Positions 47,021 through 59,000 of a stretch of DNA of 64,000 bases are shown here, piece by piece (within the stretch, counting starts at the first letter, position 1; each line of letters opens with the position of its first letter). The DNA is from Anisus vortex (lineage: Eukaryota; Mollusca; Gastropoda; Planorbidae), in contig OX421494.1 of NCBI GenBank assembly GCA_949126835.1, forward strand, positions 25,566,185-25,630,184, written 5' to 3'. The translations under genes and the position numbers were made by a program. A model generated the notes under the pieces. That model ran no database searches and was not told the origin of the DNA. It saw nothing but the letters and a program-made list of their open reading frames with translations.

Positions 47021-48120
47021 GAGGGGGGGGGGGGTAGCGCCTTCATTTGCTCCCTAACCACAACATAGCGCTGCGGATGCTCGTGCCCCCTCTTCAATCC
47101 CGTCACAGTTTGCGCGCCATGCATACTTACCACTCTAGCTTATTGGGCAGAGATAACCTTGGAGGGAGGTGATGCTATTAACCCGCAGTGTAATCCGCTT
47201 TCACGAAAATAAGTCTTTGTCTGACGGCCATTGTAATAGCGAAGTTATTATTCTTTAAAAAAACGTGTAGGGATAATCAAAACCATTGACACATCCTCCC
47301 AGCCCGCCCCGCCCCCCTCCACACACACCTTTCCTAATTCATTCCATCGATCAAAAATAAGGAATGTGTAAAAAAAAAAGAATCTAATTTTAAGTGTTGA
47401 GCGAAGTCAGTCGTCTCACATCTCTACCATTGACCTAGTTGACAACGTGATGGTAAGCTACTACACGTTTAGCTCCGGATGGAACTACTGTTTATGCTTG
47501 ACAAACGTAGTTGCAGTCATTTCTCCCATAGTCTTCCCTTGATTGGGAGGCCGGGGGAAGGCTTGGGCCTTGTCATTTTATTTTCGGCGCGCGCTCTAAT
47601 CATCCCGTTGAATGTAAAGGTGTACAACGATGAAGGCGTGTCTGTCCTGGGCAGATGTTTTTAGGGTTCAGTTCGATAAGTCACACCGTTATAAAGCCAA
47701 TGTTCTCAAGTGTTGACATTGTATCGGGGAATACGTCTGGGATCCATTGATTGCACGATCGCGCGAGCCCCACCCCTTCTTTTTTCTTCCTAATTTTTTA
47801 CTCCAATACCTACTGGCATTTCGGCCAATCCCAGGTATTCGTTCTTATCTTTTACGTTTGTTTTCTTCGCACATGTGTAAATAGAAAGGAGTACTTGAGA
47901 GAGGAAGGGGGGGGGGGCGGAGGGAAAGCGTACATTTTGAAAGGAAGTTTAATTAAGTAAAGTGTATGTGTAGTGTAAGTAAGCACAAAGTTTTAGCTGT
48001 ATGGAAGTGTTATCCGTGACGTCTAGTTTTTCTGTCTTGTTTTCTTTCCTTTTCTTTATTTTTTATTTGAGCGCTTCCCAAGTGATTATTTAATGGATGG
48101 CACTTAAGAGATCAAACGTG
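47021..48120. other. Stretch without a recognisable gene
   Basis: GC-richer than the gene introns and with G runs at about 47025 and 47907. Several short open frames (47479-47664, 47751-47960) show no family resemblance. No supported feature. Confidence 0.35.
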
Positions 48121-48169
48121 GTATTCATTGTGGTCTTATGGAAAAGTATTGTATGAAAGAATTGATAGA

Positions 48170-48350
48170 TCCCTCACTACTCGAGACTTATTGAAAGGTG
48201 AATCTGTGCACTATCTCTTTCAATCTATGCTGGTCCAGGGTGAAGCAGCTCTCTCGGTTTTCAGGAATCGTCGCTGGCGACTTAAGAGGATTGTGTGGTC
48301 AGCGCACTGCCCAGGGCGCCTTTCTTTTCCTGCTAGTAAATGTGCTTGCA
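48170..48350 (-). mobile_element. SINE fragment
   Basis: GGTCCAGGGTGAAGCAGC, CGGTTTTCAGGAATCGTCGC, GATTGTGTGGTCAGCGCAC and GGGCGCCTTTCTTTTCC align to the reverse SINE body at 46790-46880. The head is missing. Confidence 0.6.
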
Positions 48351-48612
48351 CGTTCTAAACAAATACACGAGCCGCTATTTGTCGACACCGTGATCTCGTC
48401 GGTGAATATTTTATGTCGCTTTATTCTCTCTATCAGCTATTGTTGTTTTTCTTTCTTTTGTGTGTGTGTCTCCACGGATCTGTATCTATATTATAAACAA
48501 GTGGGTTACACAGTTTGTCTTAGCCTCCAGGGTGCAGGATGGTAAGCTGTGCTGTTCAGCATTGCGGTAGGAAGAAGTAGAGTCATATTAGAAGTTTGGG
48601 GGGGGGGGGGTG

Positions 48613-48721
48613 TACCCAGCAGGCACACCACGTCGTATCGACGAGGAAACAACGTTGAAACGAATTCTCGTGGTTTCCACGTTGATTCCTCGTCAATACG
48701 ATGTGGTGTGCCTGCTGGGTA
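48613..48721. mobile_element. Palindromic 109-bp hairpin (MITE-like)
   Basis: TACCCAGCAGGCACACCACG opens and the near-perfect inverse CGATGTGGTGTGCCTGCTGG closes it. The arms also share CGACGAGGAAACAACG and CGTTGATTCCTCG. Arms are about 45 bases around a short loop with GAATTC. TA lies at both edges. A G12-G13 run precedes it. Confidence 0.8.
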
Positions 48722-49134
48722 AGAAATAAAATATCCAAACCAATAATTCCTGTACACTTTTGTTATATCCGGATGTTTAGCCAATCAAAGCAATAAAAAT
48801 AAATAATTGTTTCAAATAGTAGGCCTACCTTTTAGTTCAGTTTAATTACTTCCAGTGTCGTTTGACCTTGGTATACAGAACGTTATTTTACTGCCTGTAC
48901 GCTTAGCTTAACTTATGGAGAAGGAAGAAAAACAAATTACATACAAATAAAAACGTATTTTAATGAAGCTGTTAAACATTTAACTCGGGGTTTGTTCGTT
49001 ACAGCTTGGTTGTGACGTCAGAAACCTGCTTTTCATGACATTACAGAAGGGTTTGCTTGTATGTTAATGCAGATACATATACATGGAGTACAAATATGAG
49101 AAGTTTTTTTTTATCAGTTATGAAGATGTGAAAC

Positions 49135-49160
49135 AATTTTTTTTTTTTTTTTTTTTTTTT
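49135..49160 (+). repeat. Poly-T tract
   Basis: A T run of about 25 bases in otherwise unremarkable intergenic sequence (48722-49617), where I see no gene. Small open frames on both strands are unsupported. Confidence 0.8.
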
Positions 49161-49617
49161 ACATTTAGATCGTTGATATTCTGACAGAATGGTTTTATTT
49201 ACATGTATAATGTATTCTTTTCTTATAGATAGGCCTATAAATAATTTTTCCTTTGACATTCTTCGTGTAACTGACAATGCCAAGTAAGCTTTTTTATGTT
49301 GTATGCAAGCAGGCTTTTGTTTAGGATTTGACAGCGTGTAAAACATTGTGTTGGTTTCCCATTGGTGAAGAGTTCCCATTCATTTGGTCCAGTTTTATAT
49401 ACTGAAGGGACACGTTTCAAAAGATGGGGCTATTGTGCGTGTTGACATTAATTGACATTCCTGACGAGATTAACACAATCCTAATATTGATTGTTGTTTC
49501 TGTCATCTGTCCTTGATTTACCCCCCCCCCCCCCCCCCCAAATCCTGTAATGGCATAGACATGGACTGCCAGCTCCTTCCTTATACACATGTTGATGGTA
49601 TGAAAGAGGCTGCTTTG

Positions 49618-50830
49618 CACTGAGACAGTAGGAAACAAGGCCTGTTACAGCTTGTGTGTGACAGGGACAGTAGAACACGGGACATCTTATGTCTGTTGTT
49701 TGATGGGAACAGTTGAACACAAGCCCTTTAATTACATTTTGTGTGATGGGAAAAGTAGAACACAATACATTTGATGGCTGTTGCATGATGGGGACAGTAG
49801 AACATAATGCATTTTATAGCTGTTGTGTGATGGGGACATTGGAACACATGGCATCTTATGGCTGTTGTGTGAAGAGGACTTAAGGACACAAGGCATTTAA
49901 TGACTGTTGTGTGATGGGGACAGTAGAACACAGGGCATCTTATGGCTGTTGTGTGATGGAAACAGTAGGACACAAAGCATTTTATGGCTGTACAAAGCAG
50001 AAGCAGTTTATGGCTGTTGTGTGATAGGGACAGTAGGGCACAAGGCATTTTATGTCTGTTGTGTGTTGGGAACAGTAGGACACAAGGCATTTTATGGCTG
50101 GTGTGTGAGGGGACAGTTCAACACAGGGCATTTTATGGCTTTTGTGTGATGGGAACAGTTGGACACAAAGCATTTTATGGCTGTACAAAGCGTTTTATGG
50201 CTGTTGTGTGATGGGGACAGTAGGACACAAGGCATTTTATGGCTGTTGTGTGATGGGAACAGTCGAACACAGGACATCTTATGGCTGTTGTGTGATGGGG
50301 ACAGTCGAACACAGGGCATCTTATGGCTGTTGTGTGATGGGAACAGTAGGACACAAGGCATTTTATGGCTGTTGTGTGATGGGAACAGTAGGACACTAGG
50401 CATTTTATGGCTGTTGTGTGATGGGTACATTAGGACACAAGGCATTTTATGGCTTTTGTGTGATGGGAACAGTAGGACACAAGGCATTTTATGGCTGTTG
50501 TGTGATGGGAACAGTAGGACACTAGGCGTTTTATGGCTGTTGTGTGATGGGAACAGTAGGACACTAGGCATTTTATGGCTGTTGTGTGATGGGAACAGTA
50601 GGACACTAGGCATTTTATGGCTGTTGTGTGATGTGTACATTAGGACACAAGGCATTTTATGGCTTTTGTGTGATGGGAACAGTAGGACACAAGGCATTTT
50701 ATGGCTGTTGTGTGATGGGAACAGTAGGACACAAAGCATTTTATGGCTGTTGTGTGATGGGAACAGTAGGACACAAGGCATCTTACGGCTGTTGTGTGAT
50801 GAGGACATTAGGACACAAAGCATTAAATTG
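49618..50830 (+). repeat. 42-bp minisatellite, about 28 copies
   Basis: The unit is ATGGCTGTTGTGTGATGGGA plus ACAGTAGGACACAAGGCATTTT, with many point variants and a few rearranged units (for example at 49985 and 50178). Because 42 is a multiple of three, open frames of up to 277 codons appear on both strands (peptide repeat SHNSHKMPCVLLFP on the minus strand). Nothing indicates that they are genes. The preceding C run is at about 49520-49539. Confidence 0.93.
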
Positions 50831-50839
50831 TGTGGTTGG

Positions 50840-52514
50840 CACATTATACTTTTTTGGTGTTGAGATTTTCTGCTGCATTCTAAGTTCCCACCTTCAAGGC
50901 AACTCAAATTAATGAACAGACACATGAAAGGTATTACTTTGTATTGCTTTCACCAGGACATAGAGCTGTTTGTTCATTGGGAATCAGTTCTTGTAATCGG
51001 GGCAGGGGATCCTAGATTTACACAGGAAGTAAATATTTTAATGAATAAACAAATAATATGAATGAACATTCTTCCATCAGATTCCTGTTTGATGCACCCA
51101 TCCTTCCATTTTATGTACAATATATATATAGCTATGCACATTTGGAAACATTATTTTCATAACATATCACTCAAACAAATATAGTTAGAAATAAGTATAT
51201 AATGATCTTTGGTCTAAAGCTATTTAATGTTTATATTTATTTAACCTATAAACATATCCACACTAGCTGGTCCATCTAGTTTAGTGGAAAGGTATTTGTG
51301 TAATTCCTTAAAAAGAAGAAGAAAACAGAAAGTTGTTTTTCTTGTGTAGAGAAACATGATTTAGGATTGCCTGGTGAATCGAATGAAACCTGCCTGACTC
51401 AGTGACATTCCCATTGTGTGACAGTAAACAAGAGTCGTGGTGTATGTGTGAGTCAAGTGAATGAGGAGAGTGGAGGCGATTCGCACTTAACCTCTATAAC
51501 TTTGTCTTGTCTTTAATTTAGAATTAATAGCCCCTTGGCTTTGTGCTTATCATTTAGAGGTCATTGAAGAAATACAAGTTTCAAGTCAACATTGTGCAGC
51601 AGTACGGACTTAACAATATCTTTTTTCTTTTGGATATCATTCTCTATGTGTTTGTTATCTGGGATGTACAACGAGTATGTTTTCTTGTATAATTGTGCAT
51701 TTTAACTGACAAACCTAAAGTAAACCATATGAAATAGTTGTTTTTTTTTTCCTCTCATAGCTTTGAATTGACCTGAATAGCTAAGCAGTGTTGACACTGT
51801 AGTTTCTTTTTTTTTTTTTGAAGTCTATTCACTCTTCATATACAATACACTTATCCCAGAATATCTAAACAGCTATTTATAACAGCTGTTTTTCTTTTTG
51901 GTTTTATTCAAACTGTGGTTGTGCTCCCAGTGTCTCCAATGTTTTTTTTCCATTTATAATATGAATGAAATGGTAAATGTGTTTTGAAAACAAGTCATGG
52001 GATCAATTGCATGCCATACTGTGGAATGTTTGTAAATAAATTATATGCCTACCTTTTTTAAAATCACACTATACACATTTTTTAGATTTCATTTGATTTT
52101 TTTTTTAAAATAATTATTTTCTAACCTCTTAAACGGATTCAATTTTTTATGTAGTTAAAAACCAATGTTGATGTATAGGAAATAAAAAAAAAATGAATGT
52201 TTTTATTTCTAGTTCTTTTTACCGTTCTCTGTTTTTACTTTCCTTTTCTCCCAAAACAAAAAAGTTGGATATATTTGCTATCTTTTGTTGGTTTCTGTTG
52301 TTTGTTTTTCTAAGTGCCACATCCTCCATTTAATTATATTTTATTTATTTAAACATTAAAAACAGATTTGATTTAGCTGATAAAATGTAGTTATTAAAAA
52401 ACTATTTTGCAATTCCATGTAAGATAAACTTTATTGAGGAATTCATTCTAGCTGAAAACATTCTGGTGTTTTGGATGTTCTCATAGTATGCAATTATTTC
52501 ATAGTGAAAGTAAG
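50840..52514. other. Stretch without a recognisable gene
   Basis: AT-rich, with several T-rich runs and no frame of note. It lies 5' of the FAM13-like start and may contain upstream untranslated exons or promoter elements, which cannot be recognised here. Confidence 0.35.
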
Positions 52515-52522
52515 CATGCAAC

Positions 52523-52812
52523 CAGTGGCATATTTAGGCATGTTCCATTGGAACAGGGGCCCCCACACATCCCAAAAAAGACATGTTTTAGTGACATCCC
52601 CATTCTTTTGTTGAAAATGTAAAATAAAATTCATTTATTCCCCTAAAATTTAAAGCGCTCCAGTCTAAGTGCAACATAAAATTTGCCATTTTACAGAATG
52701 TAACATGAATTAACGGTCCTTTTCTAAGGTATGTGGAAGGCAGGGGTTAGACCACAAGGGGCCCCCACATAAATTTGGGAACAGGGCCCCCACAATCCTA
52801 AATATGGCCCTG
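52523..52812. mobile_element. hAT-type MITE, 290 bp
   Basis: Ends CAGTGGCATATTTAGG and CCTAAATATGGCCCTG. Flanking 8-mers CATGCAAC and CATGCTAC match at 7 of 8. GGGCCCCCACA words recur near both ends. About 270 bp upstream of the first FAM13-like coding exon. Confidence 0.85.
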
Positions 52813-53081
52813 CATGCTACTATGTAGGCTAATATACCAATAATTCTAAATAAATGAAGGCCACAGAAAACTAGTACAGAAAACTAGACCAAAGTCCACA
52901 TGTGAACAGTTCAAAATTTTTATTTTTTTTCCTTGTGACATTAACCTGTTTTATTCAATACCTCCTATCTCTCAAAAATGATATTTCTGTAAGAATGTAG
53001 TTTGTTAGTTAAAAGCTTAGTTAATAAATAAAATAAGCAGCAATTTTTTATTCATTGTTAAGATTAAGTGCGTACCAATGA

Positions 53082-56000
53082 ATGATGGAGAGGATAAAAA
53101 AAATCTTGAGCCCGTCTTTATCAAGAAGAAAGTTGCCAGATTTGGGTGATGGAGACCCAGGGACTCATTCATCGCACAAGCTTTTTGGAGTTGGACTGGA
53201 AGAACTTATGTTAAAAGCACCAGTAAATTCTATTGTACCACCCTTTGTTCGAAGAGTCTGCGAGTTTATTTATAAATATGGTATGTATTTCTTCATTAAC
53301 TTGTGTATTTATATTTGTGTTTTTTTTTATTATACTATATTGGATAGCTTAAAAATAGACAAAGTTCAAAACCTAGGACTTCGAATTCATAACAGGAGCA
53401 ATGAAAACTACCCCGATCAGAGCAATGGAGGATGCAACCAACCTAAGCTCTATGGAAACTAGACGAGAAACCAAAATCCTTACTCACTTCACCAAGTTAG
53501 AAGCATCAGGTCATCACCCTCTAAAACCCAAGCTACTCAAAACCTCCTCAACAAAAAGACTTCAAAGATCCAATTTTATACAAGAAGCCAAACATCTAAA
53601 AAGTAAATATAAAATAGAAAACATTGCAATTGAACCTACCCAACCCCACAGCCACTTCCCCCCCCTGGGACCCAAGCCCTACTCTAAAAATCAGAGACGA
53701 ACTAAGCAACATAGGAAAAAAATCTGACTACACGCCCGAAATACTAAAAGAAGCAGTAAACAACATCATTAGAGAACAATACCCTCAAAATGCATGGACC
53801 AGAGTCTATACTGACGGGTCAACTGGAAAAGATTTGAAAAATGGAGGAGCCGGCATTTTCATAGAGTGGCCAAATGGAGAACTAGAAAAAGCCACTGTCA
53901 CAGGTAGCCTCTCAGATAGCACTAGAGCAGAAAGAAAAGCAATTGAGCTTGCTGCAAATATACTAACAAGCCACACTCAATCCCCCAACAGCCGGATTGT
54001 CATCTTCTCTGACGCCAAAACAGTACTCCAGTCTCTAAAAAACCAAAATGCCCCGATCAACCAGTCACTCAGTACAGAACTTTTAAAACTGAGCAAAATA
54101 ACTAAAGAACTGGTTCTCCAATGGATCCCTGGACATATACAAAATGAAGGAAATGACACTGCCGACACCTTAGCTAAAGCTGGAGGCAGACAAAACCAGA
54201 CAGACCCATCTCTACACCCCGAAGAAATAAAGGCAATATTCAAAAGGAATGAATCCGAAAGATGGTCTGAGCTGCAACAAAACAACCCAAAGATTGATGC
54301 TTACTACAAACTCTCCCGCCAATTTCAAAACATCATCTTCAGACTAAGGACTGGTCACAACAGGCTAAAGCAACATATGTTCCGCAAACTACGAATCGGA
54401 GCAAGCGAAATGTGCCCCTGCGAAACAGCTCCCGAAAATGCGGAGCATGTCCTTCAGACCTGCCCTCTGTATCTTTCTACCCGGTCAGCCTTTTGGCCCC
54501 TGGGGGCTACCCTCAACGACAAACTGTTCGGTGGACTAGAGCAACTGACAGCCACGGCGCAGTTCATTACAGCTATCGGACTTGTTGTCTGAATCCTCCC
54601 AATCATAACATTTGAGAACGAAGAAGAAGAAGGATAGCTTACTAAAAAAAACTTTAGAAATAAAAAAAAATAATTTGAACTTGAAGAAAAAATTCATATA
54701 AATGTTTTGAATAGCTAAATTGAATTCTATACGTAATTGTGCATTCTAAATATAATATAGTGCTTGTATCCATGCTATTATATTTAGCTTGCTCAGTGCG
54801 CTCTTGGTTATTAATTAATAAGACTTAATAAGACCTTGTTATTGCTTCGCTGGAAAAAAAAATGTAATTAAATATATTTTATTTACTTATTTCTTCTTTA
54901 TTCAGTATAAAGTTTCATTGTCTTTTTTTTTATTATTTTGAAGTAAGTAATCAGTAATTGTTAATTGTTTCATGTCTTATTACAGGCCTGGACAATGTGG
55001 GATTGTTTCGAGTGAGTGGTAGTGTTAGAGTTATTGAAGACATGCGTAGGCAGTTTGAGCAGAAAGGTGATTTTGACCTAGAACAATTGAATGACGTTGC
55101 AGCCACCGCAGGTTTACTGAAAGTGTTTCTCCGAGATTTACCAGATACTCTAGTTCCTGCTAGTTTGACCCAACACTTCTTTTCAGTAGTTCAAGGTAAA
55201 TGATTAATTCAAGTATTGTGAATTATGGTTATTGAAAGTATTCAACCTTTTTTTTTTGTTTTTGTTTTATAATTTAGTTACCCTGCATTGTACAGAGTCT
55301 TGTTAAAAAAAAAAGTAAAACCCCTGTTATGTAACAACTTAACTTCTTAATGGCTAATCTGAGAATTTTGATATAATTTGAATGTTAAACAAATAAACTA
55401 ATACTGCTCAATGTGATATCTAAATATTATGTTTTATTTCTTCAGACAAATCCCTCCCCAAGGAGTCTGGCCTAAAGAGAATAAAGGAAGCATTGAGTCT
55501 TATGCCAGAAGAAAACTACAATGTTCTCAAATATGTTTCATCTCTACTGGTGCTTGTGGCTGAGAAGGAAATTGACAATAAAATGTCTGCATATTCATTA
55601 GCTATTTTATTTGGACCAAACATTTTTAAGTAAGTTTTAGTATGTTTATCAATCTTATTACGATAACAACAGAATGTCAGTAATCAGTTTCATGTTCACC
55701 AAAAAGATGTATATTAAGCCTTCCATAATTTATGTCTGTATTTAATGCAACCAAATGCTCATCACTCTCTTCTTGTGGAAGTTTCATTTTCATGCTTTTT
55801 TTCTAACCCAGTTGTCAATAAAACATAATAAATCAGAGTGTTTTCTCTTAGGTATGAATTGTCTTCTGGGCTAGAAGGGTTTAAAGACATGGACTCCAGC
55901 AAAGATGTTATGAAAATTTTCATCTCAGATTTCAAAGCATTATTTACAGATGATGGTGAACCTGGTCCTAAAGAATTTTGGGTAAATATTCCTAAACTTT

Positions 56001-59000
56001 TTTATAAATTCATTGTATGTTAGATACTTTAAACGAAGATATGAATAAACAATTTTTTCTGAAAAGTAATAAACTAAACAGATGAATGTCATTAATTAAA
56101 TTCCTAACATTATTTTCAGGGACACCTCAATCCAAAGAAGACTCCACCACCAAGACCCCCACCACCCAAGGTTAAATCGATGCCATCTTTTTCTTCCCCG
56201 TCTCTTGAAAGTCTAAGCCCATTAATACCTTCTTCGCCATCCTTTTCATCATTGGATACCAGGCCAGTTCCATCTCCAAGGAAGGTATGCCTAAAAAGTT
56301 TTAAAGAAATGATTTTGAGATATATACAGAAGAAACAAAAATGCCAAAAGTTATATTCTTAGAAATTACAACATGTTATCATTTGGGTTCTCTATTCCAG
56401 ATTAAAAACATCTATGATAACAGTACTAGTTCCAATTCAGAGGAGAGTCCAGTTTTTTCAATTAACTTTCCCCTGATGAGTCCAAGAGATTTTGATCACA
56501 TACGTTCACAATCACCTTTTGCCCTGGAAAGGTTTGAATCATTTTTCTTTGTCTTCTTAGAGTATACATTTTAATTTTATGGAAATAGATACATTTGATA
56601 AAATGAATTGTCCATGTGCTTTCTTATTTAAAACATTTTTTAAATATCAACTCTGACTGTTTTTTTTCTTCTTCAGTGACACTCATAGCATCATAGAGTC
56701 ACCAATGATCACCTCCAGGACTAATGAGTAAGTCAGTTCTAAAATATGTTTCACCTGTAACTTACTGCACTCAGTGTTTTGTTAGTACCAAAGTGTGACA
56801 GATCAGCAGAAAAAAAAGTTTGTAAATAGCTGCCGTACTATGTGTAGTGTTCCTATAATGTTTTTATTGCCAACATTTCAAGGATAAGGAAGTATTCTAG
56901 AAGCAATAATGAGGCCATTAATGAGCCCATCTAGCTGACACAGCATGCACTGGAGCCATGAGTGTAGGTCATGTGATTCAGCAAGTCAGCCAGACTCATC
57001 AATTATGCTACATGCCAAAGAAGAAAGTTGACTGTCATCAGTGTGACATTGCATTGTCTTACCAGTCTGTCAGCAAACATAATCAATATTTGAGACCATT
57101 TTTTCTTGACCTTTCTTCTCTTGAAAGGCTATCAGCACTAGACTCTTGCTATCATAAATTTAAACGTGGTCATATTTGGACTAATGACACCAGGACCAGG
57201 TGTAAGTAGAATTGACTAACCACTGGGCTTCAAATTGAAGAAACTGTGAGTACAGTGGATTATCTTGTCATAGTGGGGAAACAAGTTTAGAGTAACACAA
57301 GTTTATTTGAATTAAAATTGGTTGTTTTAAAAAAACTACCCAAGAAAAAAACAACTTAAATATTCTGCAATACAATATTTGCCAGGGTCAGGTAGATTTT
57401 ATAATCTTAAACACATGACACAAGATACTTAATGTAACTTGCCAGATTTTAAAAAAGTTGTAAATGTTTCTTTTTTTTTTTGTTTGTTTAGGATTGTTGA
57501 TAAAACAATAGTGGAAACCATATCACAGTTTATTGGTATGGCAGACTTTAATCAGAATTCTGGACTACTATGTAAGTTTTTGCTTTTTTTTAAACTAATT
57601 CTTGTCGACCTTTAAAAAATATCTTTTATAACTTTATTGGTTTTGTTGAATAATAATTTCAACAATTATAAAAAGAAAAGTTTAAAATATAATTTTTTTT
57701 TACATTTTTTAAATAGAGAAAATTTTACTCCATTCCTAGTCACTGTAATAGATTGTTAAACTTTTAACCAAACTTTATTTACATTTTTAGCTCCTAGACA
57801 CTCAAAAAGCACAGACGATTGTGATATTAACTATAGGTAAATAGATTTACATAGTGATATTAACTATAGGTAAATAGATTTACATAGTGATATTAACTAT
57901 AGGTAAATAGATTTACATAGTGATATTAACAATAGGTAAATAGATTTACATAATGATGTTAACTATAGGTAAATAGATTTACATAGTGATGTTAACTATA
58001 GGTAAGTAGATTTACATAGTGATGTTAACTATAGGTAAATAGATTTACATAGTGATGTTAACTATAGGTAAATAGATTTACATAGTGATGTTAACTATAG
58101 GTAAATAGATTTACATAGTGATGTTAAATATAGGTAAATAGATTTACATAGTGATATTAACTATAGGTAAATAGATTTACATAGTGATATTATCTATAGG
58201 TAAATAGATAGCCATATTAACTATAGGTAAATAGATAGTGATATTAACTATAGGTAAATAGATAGTGATATTAACTATAGGTAAATAGATAGTGATATTA
58301 ACTATAGGTAAAAGATAGTGATATTAACTATAGGTAAATAGATAAATAGATAGTGATATTAACTATAGGTAAATAGATAGTGATATTAACTATAGGTAAA
58401 TAGATAAATAGATAGTGATATTAACTATAGGTAAATAGATAGTGATATTAACTATAGGTAAATAGATAATGATATTAACTATAGGTAAATAGATTTACAT
58501 ATATTTACAATCTTATTTTGATTAAATTTAGTATTATTTACCGATTTTTAATTTTACTATTTCAAAAAAATACAAATCATTTTTCCCCTATTTAGTTTTT
58601 CGGAGCCACCAGTTCCTAAAGCAAGAATTTCTACTTCAGAAAGATCAACAAAAGGCAGTTCACATAAAATGAGTAGAAAGAATTGGGAAATGGTAAAAGT
58701 TCTTCATTTTTTTTTAATGGGCTAAAGAGACTTCTGTGAAGAGTCTGTTTATATATTAGCAATAATTATTAACAAAAAGTAATGTATGTTCTTTCTTTCC
58801 ATCTGCAGGATGATTCAATGGAGGAGAGAAACCTGTGAGTTAATTTTTTTACATTTATTTATATTAAAATTATTTAATTTAAATCATTTAACAAATCATA
58901 CATAACTGAATCAAACCAGTTCATAGCAATAAGATCAAACCAGTTCATAGCAATAAGTTCCAGTAAAATGCAAGCAATTTTTTATATGTAAACAAGAGGT

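Noticed and set aside
50092..50925. 277-codon open frame with a 14-residue repeat, and several frames on the other strand
   Set aside because: By-product of the 42-bp array. No start context, splice structure or family similarity.
53401..53727. 108-codon frame that might be an exon of the FAM13-like gene
   Set aside because: It belongs to the RT/RNase H retroelement bounded by the 10-bp target duplication.
56958..57209. 83-codon frame ending at a good donor (GTAAGT)
   Set aside because: A joined reading from exon 7 hits a stop, the frame resembles nothing, and exon 7 joins exon 8 at 57492 cleanly.
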